Translations under genes and position numbers: made by a program
Shown: one piece after another, positions 6,268-12,360 of the stretch
Layout of the letters: each line of letters begins with the position of its first letter
Numbering within the stretch: the first letter of the stretch is position 1
Assembly: GCA_017434685.1 (NCBI GenBank)
Contig: JAFREV010000058.1
Coordinates: 1-12,360 of the forward strand
Origin: Mogibacterium sp.
Lineage (GTDB): Bacteria > Bacillota > Clostridia > Peptostreptococcales > Anaerovoracaceae
DNA length: 12,360 bases
Direction of reading: 5' to 3'
The notes under the pieces: model-generated
Database searches by the model: none
What the model saw: only the letters and a program-made list of their open reading frames with translations
What the model was told of the DNA's origin: nothing

Positions 6268-7895
6268 ACGATTTGCCCAAGCCATGGATAGGCTTGCTGA
6301 CTAAGAGAATAAGAGAAGAAAACGGCAGCATAGTTGTAAGCGGAAGGTGCCTGATGAGATTTCCTCGCGGAGGAGAGGTGCTTGATACGGATCAGATCAA
6401 AATCGATGTACCGTTTAAAAAGGATGCTGTCAGGGTTTCGTTTGGGAGTAAATACGGCAAGAAAGTCATGAAGGGCGTTCGCCTGAACTCCTACCGCTTC
6501 GAAGTGGACATAGCAGAGGCCAGGGACTTCGACATTCAAAATAAGCTGCTCGTGAACTATAAAGACAAGTACGAGGGCTATGTGGTCTATGATGTCAGGG
6601 ACGGCAGGAGAGGACGCAACAAAAACAGCAAGCTCTTCATACACGACGGCGTGACATACTACTTCAGGCAAAACAAGAGAAACAGGGTTTTCCTCGTTGT
6701 CAGAGATACGAACAGATACGATTATCCCGAGGAGCAGAGGCGAATCGCCAAAGCCAAGAGGAACGCAAAGAAATACAAAGACGACGACATTGTCCTGCTC
6801 TATGAAAAGAAGTGCGGCAAATACGAAGAGAGCGCGTCGGTGCTGTACGAGAAACTCATAGATATGGGTTATGACAACGCGTATTTCATCGTGGACAAAT
6901 CGGTGCCGGCAGTGCAGGAATTGCCGGAGAAGTACAAGAAGAATCTCATAGACAAAGACAGCGATCAGCATCTGGAATACTTCTTTGCGAGCAACAAGTT
7001 CATCTCGACGGAGACTATAGATCACGCGCTTCAGCTGAGAATTGCGAATAAGGATGCCCAGGATAAGATAAATGCGAACACCGGTAAACTGGAGTACGTA
7101 TTCCTCCAGCACGGACCGACATATATGGTGTCTTTGAATATGGATCTCAGAAACGGATTCAGAAAGAAGACGGACTACAAACTGCACAAAACTGTGGTAT
7201 CATCTGAACTCGAAGCGCAGCACTTCATCGAACTCGGCGGAATGGAAAGAGAAGACCTCTACATCACCGGAATGGCCAAGTTCGACAGATGCACCAGAAA
7301 CGAAAATCCGGACAGGATAGTCATAATGCCTACCTGGCGCAGATGGGAGACCAACCAGGCCAGGGACGACATAACGAAGACCAACTATTACAAGATGGTA
7401 AGGCTCATGTATGAGTCCGTGCCGAAGGAGTGGCGTGACAGAGTGATAATACTTCCTCACCCGCTGATGGCTGAGCGCTTCGAGGGCATAGAGCCGGGAG
7501 CGGAGGACGCCGACTTTGCCGCACATATACTGATTGCCGACAGCTACGATAAGATACTCAGGGACTGCGACATGCTCGTAACGGACTACTCGTCGATCTC
7601 GTACGATGCCTATTACAGGGGCGCAAATGTCGTATTCTACTGGGCGGAGAAAGACGAGTGCATGACGCATTACGGAGAGGGGACGCATCTCATGCTGAAC
7701 CTCGATAACGTATTCGGTCCTGTGGCGATGAACGGAGATGAGCTTGCCGAGCTGATAAAGGACACTTATGGCAAGGAGCAGAGGCCGCAGGACATCGAGA
7801 GATATCGCAGGATAATCGAGTTCCATGACGGAAAAAACTCTGAGAGGATAATAGAGCACCTGATTGAAGACGAGGTAATAAAAAGACATGGCTAA
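6264..7895 (+). CDS. CDP-glycerol glycerophosphotransferase-family protein (TagB/TagF-like), 543 aa
   Basis: The C-terminal half, about residues 240-535, has the order of motifs seen in teichoic-acid glycerol-phosphate transferases (Glyphos_transf family): a His-containing FLQHGPT (281-286), MPTWRRW (355-361), LPHP (397-400), and VTDYSSISYDAYYRGANVVFY (439-459). These enzymes add glycerol or ribitol phosphate from a CDP-alditol to a lipid-linked oligosaccharide at the inner membrane face. The first His motif is QHGP rather than the more usual HGTP, so the substrate may differ. Residues 1-235 lack a membrane span; about 20-135 look beta-rich and basic, and resemble an accessory or membrane-contact domain that I do not recognise. 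The start overlaps the wecE stop by 4 bp and its own stop overlaps pgi by 8 bp. Family membership is secure; the exact alditol is unknown. Confidence 0.85.
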   Translation: MNDLPKPWIGLLTKRIREENGSIVVSGRCLMRFPRGGEVLDTDQIKIDVPFKKDAVRVSFGSKYGKKVMKGVRLNSYRFEVDIAEARDFDIQNKLLVNYKDKYEGYVVYDVRDGRRGRNKNSKLFIHDGVTYYFRQNKRNRVFLVVRDTNRYDYPEEQRRIAKAKRNAKKYKDDDIVLLYEKKCGKYEESASVLYEKLIDMGYDNAYFIVDKSVPAVQELPEKYKKNLIDKDSDQHLEYFFASNKFISTETIDHALQLRIANKDAQDKINANTGKLEYVFLQHGPTYMVSLNMDLRNGFRKKTDYKLHKTVVSSELEAQHFIELGGMEREDLYITGMAKFDRCTRNENPDRIVIMPTWRRWETNQARDDITKTNYYKMVRLMYESVPKEWRDRVIILPHPLMAERFEGIEPGAEDADFAAHILIADSYDKILRDCDMLVTDYSSISYDAYYRGANVVFYWAEKDECMTHYGEGTHLMLNLDNVFGPVAMNGDELAELIKDTYGKEQRPQDIERYRRIIEFHDGKNSERIIEHLIEDEVIKRHG

Positions 7896-9126
7896 GATTA
7901 AACTTGATTTTGAACATGCAAAGGCAGCCGTTAAAGGCGTTGAAGAGAACAGGGCGAAGGCCGCAGACATCCTGGCATATCTCAGAAGAGATGAAGAGGA
8001 TTTCACCGGCTGGGTTAACTGGCCGAGCGAGATTCCGCAGGAATGGATGAGCAAGATGGAGACCGTCGCAGCGGATATCAGATCCAAATGCGAGAGGCTT
8101 ATCGTAATCGGAATCGGCGGCTCATACCTCGGAACGGCGGCTATAGTGGACGCACTCGGAGGATCCAAAGAGGGATGCCCTGAAATCGTCTATGCCGGAA
8201 ACAACATGAGCGGATACTACCACGCAGGGCTCAAAGACATAGTGGACAATTATGACACCTGCCTCTGCGTTGTATCCAAGTCGGGCGGCACCATGGAAAG
8301 CAGACTGGCATTCAGCATATTGAAAGACTGGATGTATGAGAAATACGGCAGAGAAGAGACTGCGAAGAGAATAGTCGCAATCACTGATCCTGCCAAGGGA
8401 ATACTCAGAGAAGAGACCGACAGCGAAGGCTATGTGAATTTCGAGATCCCGGGCAACATCGGAGGCAGATATTCCGCATTCACGCCGGGCATTATGTTCC
8501 CGCTCGCAGTAGCCGGAGTGGATATAAAGAAACTCCTGGCCGGAGCCGAAGCCGTCAGCAAGGATGATGAGTTCTGGAAGGGCGGCCTTGACTATGCACT
8601 TGCGAGATTTGCCCTGTATGAAACGGGTAAGGAAATCGAGGTCTTCGAATACTACGATCCGTCGCTGAGGCTGATAGGAGAATGGTGCAAGCAGCTATTC
8701 GGAGAGAGCGAAGGAAAAGACGGAAAAGGCTTATTCCCTGCGTCGCTCACTTTCTCGACTGACCTTCATTCAATGGGACAGTTCCTCCAGGCGGGACATC
8801 AGGTATTCTTCGAGACTATTATCAATATCGTAAACAGAGATAAAGACGTAAAGGTACCTGCATCCGCAGGAGAGGAGCTCGCGGGAAGGTCGCTGAACGA
8901 TATCAATGCGATGGCAGTAAAGGGTGTTATGGCGGCTCATGCCAAAGCAGATATCCCTATGATAAAGATAGACGTGGAGGAGATGAATGAAGAGGCCCTC
9001 GGCCAGCTTCTGTATTTCTTCATGGTAACGGCTGCCGTAACGGGTAAACTCATGGGAATCGACCCGTTCAATCAGCCGGGAGTAGAAGACTACAAGCAGG
9101 AGATCAGAAACCTGCTCGGACAATAA
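7888..9126 (+). CDS. pgi: Glucose-6-phosphate isomerase
   Basis: Interconverts glucose 6-phosphate and fructose 6-phosphate in the cytoplasm. It is 412 residues long, slightly shorter than the roughly 450-residue Bacillus-type enzymes. Visible motifs: IGIGGSYLG (74-82), phosphate-binding SKSGGT (130-135), GNIGGRYS (189-196, signature 1 region), FGESEGK (271-277) with a conserved catalytic-region glutamate, catalytic-region His294 in DLHSMGQ, and signature 2 FNQPGVEDYK (394-403) with Lys403. All expected active-site motifs are present. A GAGG about 12 bases upstream and an 8-bp overlap with the preceding gene place it firmly in the envelope operon rather than a glycolytic cluster. There it would balance glucose 6-phosphate (toward dTDP-glucose) and fructose 6-phosphate (toward UDP-GlcNAc). 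Whether it is the cell's only Pgi cannot be seen here. Confidence 0.96.
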   Translation: MAKIKLDFEHAKAAVKGVEENRAKAADILAYLRRDEEDFTGWVNWPSEIPQEWMSKMETVAADIRSKCERLIVIGIGGSYLGTAAIVDALGGSKEGCPEIVYAGNNMSGYYHAGLKDIVDNYDTCLCVVSKSGGTMESRLAFSILKDWMYEKYGREETAKRIVAITDPAKGILREETDSEGYVNFEIPGNIGGRYSAFTPGIMFPLAVAGVDIKKLLAGAEAVSKDDEFWKGGLDYALARFALYETGKEIEVFEYYDPSLRLIGEWCKQLFGESEGKDGKGLFPASLTFSTDLHSMGQFLQAGHQVFFETIINIVNRDKDVKVPASAGEELAGRSLNDINAMAVKGVMAAHAKADIPMIKIDVEEMNEEALGQLLYFFMVTAAVTGKLMGIDPFNQPGVEDYKQEIRNLLGQ

Positions 9127-9149
9127 AACAGGACGCATATAAGATATAG

Positions 9150-10448
9150 ATGATAAATAATTACTTTTTGCAATTAATAATTGAAGCACTGATTATCGGG
9201 TTTTGTGTAGCCATGGTGGTTACCCCGTTTAGCATACGAGTTGCAAACAGGTTCGGAATCATCGACAAACCTAAGGACAGCAGGCGCGTCCATAAAAAAC
9301 CTATTCCGAGATTCGGAGGAATGGGAATAGTCGCGGGAGCCACGGTTGCCATGCTCATCCCGGCAGGGATGAATCAAAACATCAGGGTAGCCATGCTCGG
9401 CGGACTTCTGATGTACGGCCTCGGTGTTGCGGATGACATTATGGACATAAAGCCTCTCACAAAGTTCGCAGGCCAGTTTCTGATCGCGTCATTTGTTTTC
9501 AGCACGGGTATTAAGATAAGGTTTATCAGCAATTATTTCGGCGCCACCAATGCCGATGCCAACGCAAACGTAATACTAAGTACGGGCGTCGCTTATATAA
9601 TCACGGTGATTTGGATAGTCGGAGTCACCAATGCTGTCAATCTCATGGACGGACTTGACGGACTCGCGGCGGGATCGACGGCTATAATGTCGCTTTCACT
9701 GGCGTATATAGCATATATACACGGAGCCTTGGTAGGAGCTATGCCGGTTTGCATTGCGCTCGTAGCAGTTGCCGGAGGCTGCCTGGGTTTCCTGCCTTAT
9801 AATTTCGCACCGGCCAAGACATTCATGGGAGACGGCGGAGCCTTGTATCTCGGATATATGATAGCGGTGCTGTCGGTTATATCACCTCTGAAGAGGGCGA
9901 CGGTCATCGGTGCCATAGTTCCGATACTGGCGCTTGCGGTGCCTCTGTTCGACACGTTTATGGCTATGCTCAGGCGTACGCTCAAACACGAGTCGATAAT
10001 GAGCGCAGACAAGGGACACCTGCACCACCACCTGATGGCGGCGGGCTTCGGACAGAGAAGATCCGTTCTTGTTATATACGGAATAGTGGCTATAATGGGA
10101 GAGGTTGCCGTGCTGATCAGCAGGGAACTTTATAAGGATGCGTTCTTCCTCGCTACGGTAGCCATGCTTTATCTCAGCATTATAATGGTGCCGAGAAGAC
10201 CTAAAAAGAGCCTGAAAAAGATAATCACTCAGGACGTCACTGAACTCGAAAAGGAAAACTTCATAGACTACCTCAATATGGAGAGGGAAAGAAGGAAAGA
10301 GGAGGCAGCGACTGAGGCTGAAAAAAAGGCGGCAGCTGAGACAGAAAATAAGGCGGCGGCTGAGACAAAAACCAAAACAAAACCAAAAACAAGAGCCAAG
10401 GTAAAAACTAAAACAAAGGCTAAAACACAAAATGAAAAGAAAGACTAA
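9150..10448 (+). CDS. tagO: TagO/WecA-type undecaprenyl-phosphate N-acetylhexosaminyl-1-phosphate transferase
   Basis: An integral membrane enzyme of the MraY/WecA family (glycosyltransferase family 4). It transfers a sugar 1-phosphate, usually GlcNAc-1-P from UDP-GlcNAc, to undecaprenyl phosphate, the first step of wall teichoic acid and related polymers. Visible motifs: GIIDKPKDSRRVHKKPIPRFGG (36-57), the metal-binding ADDIMD (94-99), NLMDGLDGLAAG (164-175), FMGDGG (225-230), and SADKGHLHHHL (285-295), the His-rich loop that separates WecA/TagO from MraY. The core ends near residue 350. A charged tail then runs to 432, with about 50 residues rich in Lys, Ala, Thr and Glu built on 24-bp repeats, which is unusual for the family. 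The RBS is weak. The last 17 bp overlap the LCP gene. TagO is the best fit by context; WecA is biochemically equivalent. Confidence 0.9.
   Translation: MINNYFLQLIIEALIIGFCVAMVVTPFSIRVANRFGIIDKPKDSRRVHKKPIPRFGGMGIVAGATVAMLIPAGMNQNIRVAMLGGLLMYGLGVADDIMDIKPLTKFAGQFLIASFVFSTGIKIRFISNYFGATNADANANVILSTGVAYIITVIWIVGVTNAVNLMDGLDGLAAGSTAIMSLSLAYIAYIHGALVGAMPVCIALVAVAGGCLGFLPYNFAPAKTFMGDGGALYLGYMIAVLSVISPLKRATVIGAIVPILALAVPLFDTFMAMLRRTLKHESIMSADKGHLHHHLMAAGFGQRRSVLVIYGIVAIMGEVAVLISRELYKDAFFLATVAMLYLSIIMVPRRPKKSLKKIITQDVTELEKENFIDYLNMERERRKEEAATEAEKKAAAETENKAAAETKTKTKPKTRAKVKTKTKAKTQNEKKD
10326..10373 (+). repeat. Two 24-bp tandem repeats encoding the TagO C-terminal tail
   Basis: Units 10326-10349 and 10350-10373 encode KAAAETEN and KAAAETKT and are nearly identical at the DNA level. 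They are followed by a low-complexity run of Lys-Thr and Lys-Ala dipeptides to the end of the gene. The region is likely to vary in length between strains. Confidence 0.8.
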
Positions 10449-11724
10449 GAATGCAAACACCACAACTGAAGAATTGAATCAGAGCAAGCACGAGAGAAAA
10501 TCCGGGAACAGAATCTTCCCGAGCAAAAATCTCTACAAAGTTCTGATGATTGCTATGGGCCTGGTCGGGATAGGCTTTATGCTGATTATGATGTCGGTTA
10601 ATATTTTCCCGAATGACCTTACTTTTGTGTTGATTGCAATAATGATGGCGCTGATCATAGTGACCAGCCTGCTCTTCGGAAGAGAGAAGAAGGGATGGAG
10701 AATTGCCGGAATTGCCGTGTGGCTGATATTCGTAATTTTATTCAGCTCGGTGACGTATTATCTCAAGAGCACCTATGCCATGTTTGAAAAGATCAACCAG
10801 GGAGACCTCGATGCCAGCGGAGTTCCTGCCAAGAATGTAAGCGTCACAGAGGAATCGTTCAACATCTATATCACGGGAATTGACCAGTGGGCGTATGAAG
10901 AGGGCCTGGACCTCGAGCGAAGCGATGCTAATATGCTCCTGTCTGTAAATCCTGTGACTAAAAAGGTTCTGCTCACATCCATACCGAGAGACTCGTACGT
11001 AAAACTCCATACCTCACAGGCTATGGACAAACTGACGCACAGCGGAATCTACGGGGTCGAGGAGACCCTGACAACGGTCGAGGACTGGCTCGGTGTCGAC
11101 ATAAACTACTATGTAAAACTCAACTTTACCGCCGTGAGCGATCTCATCGTGGCGATGGACGGAATAAGGGTTTATTCGCCTGTTGCGTTTGAGAGCAGCC
11201 TCAAGGGGTATAAGTATAAAAAAGGATGGAACACACTGAGCGGAAGAAAAGCCCTCTACTTTGCGAGAGAGAGAAAGGCTTTCGAGGGACAGGATGCCAT
11301 CAGAGTTGAGAACCAGCAGAGGGTTGTGGAAGCGGTTATCAAGAAACTGACGTCATCCACGACGCTGCTCACCAAGTACGGAGATATTATGGACGTTACG
11401 GGTAAAAACCTGACGACCAATATGTCTTCGGATGAGATGCTCGAACTTGTCAAAATGCAGATTACCGAGCTCAGCGAGTGGGATATAGAGTCCCAGAAGA
11501 TCGAGGGAGAATACGGCGAGGACTACGTGGCATCGCTTACACAGTCTCAGAAATTCTCCGTCTACCGCCCGAGTGAGGATTCGGTCAAAAAGGCGGTCAA
11601 CAATATTGATGATGTCCTGAGCATCACCGAAGAAGAGCGCGAAGAAGCAGAGAGAAACAGGAGCAAGAGCTTCGTAGTCAATCTGGTCAAGTCCACCGTA
11701 AATACCGTTAAAGATACTGTTTAA
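10432..11724 (+). CDS. LytR-CpsA-Psr (LCP) family wall-polymer ligase, 430 aa
   Basis: LCP proteins move undecaprenyl-linked glycopolymers onto peptidoglycan on the outer face of the membrane. Residues 1-30 are basic and cytoplasmic. Three hydrophobic segments follow at about 36-58, 63-83 and 90-111. The extracytoplasmic LCP domain is about residues 140-310 and contains SDANMLL (164-170, Asp165), SIPRDSYV (183-190, Arg186), NFTAVSDLIVAMDGI (231-245), the YFARERKAF segment (276-284), and AIRVENQQRVVEAV (289-302), whose Arg residues bind lipid phosphate in this family. A C-terminal stretch to 430 adds an acidic-basic tail of unclear role. Translation starts inside the TagO tail (17-bp overlap) with only a weak AAAGG upstream, so translational coupling to tagO is likely. 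Following tagO in the operon, it is a good candidate for attaching this locus's polymer. Confidence 0.92.
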   Translation: MKRKTKNANTTTEELNQSKHERKSGNRIFPSKNLYKVLMIAMGLVGIGFMLIMMSVNIFPNDLTFVLIAIMMALIIVTSLLFGREKKGWRIAGIAVWLIFVILFSSVTYYLKSTYAMFEKINQGDLDASGVPAKNVSVTEESFNIYITGIDQWAYEEGLDLERSDANMLLSVNPVTKKVLLTSIPRDSYVKLHTSQAMDKLTHSGIYGVEETLTTVEDWLGVDINYYVKLNFTAVSDLIVAMDGIRVYSPVAFESSLKGYKYKKGWNTLSGRKALYFARERKAFEGQDAIRVENQQRVVEAVIKKLTSSTTLLTKYGDIMDVTGKNLTTNMSSDEMLELVKMQITELSEWDIESQKIEGEYGEDYVASLTQSQKFSVYRPSEDSVKKAVNNIDDVLSITEEEREEAERNRSKSFVVNLVKSTVNTVKDTV

Positions 11725-11728
11725 GAGG
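11723..11728 (+). promoter_or_regulatory. Ribosome binding site of the terminal GT2 gene
   Basis: AAGAGG overlaps the LCP stop codon and lies 6 bases before the ATG at 11735, which fixes that start. Confidence 0.6.
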
Positions 11729-11734
11729 TAAGAG

Positions 11735-12360
11735 ATGCTGGTATCCATTGTAATTCCGTGTTATTACTCAAAAAATACGATTCGCAAAGAAGTCGAACTC
11801 ATTTTGGATGAGTTTAAACAGCATGACGGATATGAGTGCGAAATAATACTGGCTAATGACGGTTCTACTGACGGAACTTTTGATGAGATCAAAAAACTTG
11901 CGGAGGAGTATCCGTGCGTTCACGGTCTCAATCTGATGAGGAACTTCGGCCAGCACAATGCCCTGATGGCGGCTATGAACTTCGCGAACGGAGACTACGT
12001 AATGGGAATGGATGACGATATGCAGACCCATCCGTCGCAGATCTTCAAGCTCATATTCAAGATAGAGGAAGGCTTCGACCTGGTTTACGGGGTTTATCCG
12101 GTTCGCCACAATTCCCCTATCAAGAACTTTACATCGAAGATAAACAAATACACATCCAGGGTTATGCTCGAAAGGCCTAAAGAGATAGAGTCGAGCAATT
12201 TCTGGATCATTACCAAGGCGGTCAACGACGAAGTAATCAAATACAACACATTCAACCCTTACGTGGATGCGATTTTCTACAGGGTGACACACAACATAGG
12301 AATGGTGGAAATCGAGCATCACAAGAGGGAAGAGGGCTCCTCGGGCTACACATTCAAGAG
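11735..12360 (+). CDS. Polyprenyl-phosphate glycosyltransferase, GT2 family (ArnC/GtrB/DPM1-like), 3'-truncated
   Basis: The reading frame is open to the window edge (208 complete codons). The N-terminal GT-A fold begins with SIVIPCYYSKNT. It continues with NDGSTDGT (41-48), RNFGQHNALMAAMNFANGDYV (69-89), the metal-binding MDDDMQ (92-97), and HHKREEGSSGYTF (195-207). The last block matches the H-x-x-R-x-x-G-x-S-x-Y-x-F pattern that I recall from ArnC, GtrB and related enzymes that load a sugar on undecaprenyl phosphate at the cytoplasmic face. These proteins normally end in two transmembrane helices, which would lie beyond the window. It is downstream of the LCP gene with a 10-bp gap and is probably the last visible gene of the operon. 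Its product could be a lipid-linked sugar donor for a GT-C enzyme, such as the 723-residue protein in this window. The sugar is unknown. Confidence 0.88.
   Translation, partial: MLVSIVIPCYYSKNTIRKEVELILDEFKQHDGYECEIILANDGSTDGTFDEIKKLAEEYPCVHGLNLMRNFGQHNALMAAMNFANGDYVMGMDDDMQTHPSQIFKLIFKIEEGFDLVYGVYPVRHNSPIKNFTSKINKYTSRVMLERPKEIESSNFWIITKAVNDEVIKYNTFNPYVDAIFYRVTHNIGMVEIEHHKREEGSSGYTFK

Noticed and set aside
6255..7187. 310-residue reading frame on the minus strand
   Set aside because: It is fully antisense to the glycerophosphotransferase-family gene, has no recognisable domain, and mirrors the codon bias of that gene.
7200..8168. 322-residue reading frame on the minus strand
   Set aside because: It covers the junction of two well-supported genes on the plus strand and shows no family motif.
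11768..12322. 184-residue reading frame on the minus strand
   Set aside because: It is antisense to the GT2 gene, whose plus-strand motifs are clear.

Overview
The window looks like a cell-envelope polysaccharide locus from a low-to-moderate GC Gram-positive bacterium, probably a member of the Clostridia. Three things suggest this: strong GGAGG ribosome binding sites, heavy use of AGA/AGG (Arg) and ATA (Ile) codons, and a gene set of WecA/TagO-type initiator, LytR-CpsA-Psr ligase and CDP-glycerol-type polymer transferase. The taxonomic call is inference. No rRNA, tRNA, insertion sequence, CRISPR array or convincing rho-independent terminator was found, and no gene-free stretch exceeds about 120 bases.

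Left part (1-3888). A multi-pass membrane protein cut by the window's left edge reads rightward and converges, with a 5-bp gap, on a leftward two-gene unit. That unit is promoter, then a small membrane-anchored protein with a very acidic linker and a beta-rich C-terminal domain, then a 723-residue GT-C-fold-like membrane protein with the periplasmic loop motif FPPQDPW.

Centre (3889-4000). A 112-bp divergent intergenic region carries two good sigma-A-type promoters. They face in opposite directions and their -10 boxes overlap, so the leftward unit and the long rightward operon probably compete for RNA polymerase.

Right part (4001-12360, running off the edge). Seven rightward genes form a tight operon: rmlB (dTDP-glucose 4,6-dehydratase), wecE (dTDP-4-amino-4,6-dideoxygalactose transaminase), a CDP-glycerol glycerophosphotransferase-family protein, pgi (glucose-6-phosphate isomerase), a TagO/WecA-type polyprenyl-phosphate sugar-phosphate transferase, an LCP-family ligase, and the start of an ArnC/GtrB/DPM1-like polyprenyl-phosphate glycosyltransferase. 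Three junctions overlap by 4, 8 and 17 bp. The only long gap, between rmlB and wecE, holds a decayed tandem copy of the rmlB 3' end.

Proposed working together (inference): Pgi balances the hexose phosphates that feed nucleotide sugars. RmlB and WecE convert dTDP-glucose to dTDP-Fuc4N. TagO starts a polymer on undecaprenyl phosphate, the glycerophosphotransferase-like enzyme extends it with a polyol phosphate, and the LCP enzyme attaches it to peptidoglycan. The last GT2 enzyme plus a GT-C protein could add a sugar to the polymer outside the membrane. The most distinctive point is an enterobacterial-common-antigen-type amino-sugar enzyme (WecE) sitting inside a Gram-positive teichoic-acid-like operon, with no N-acetyltransferase in view.
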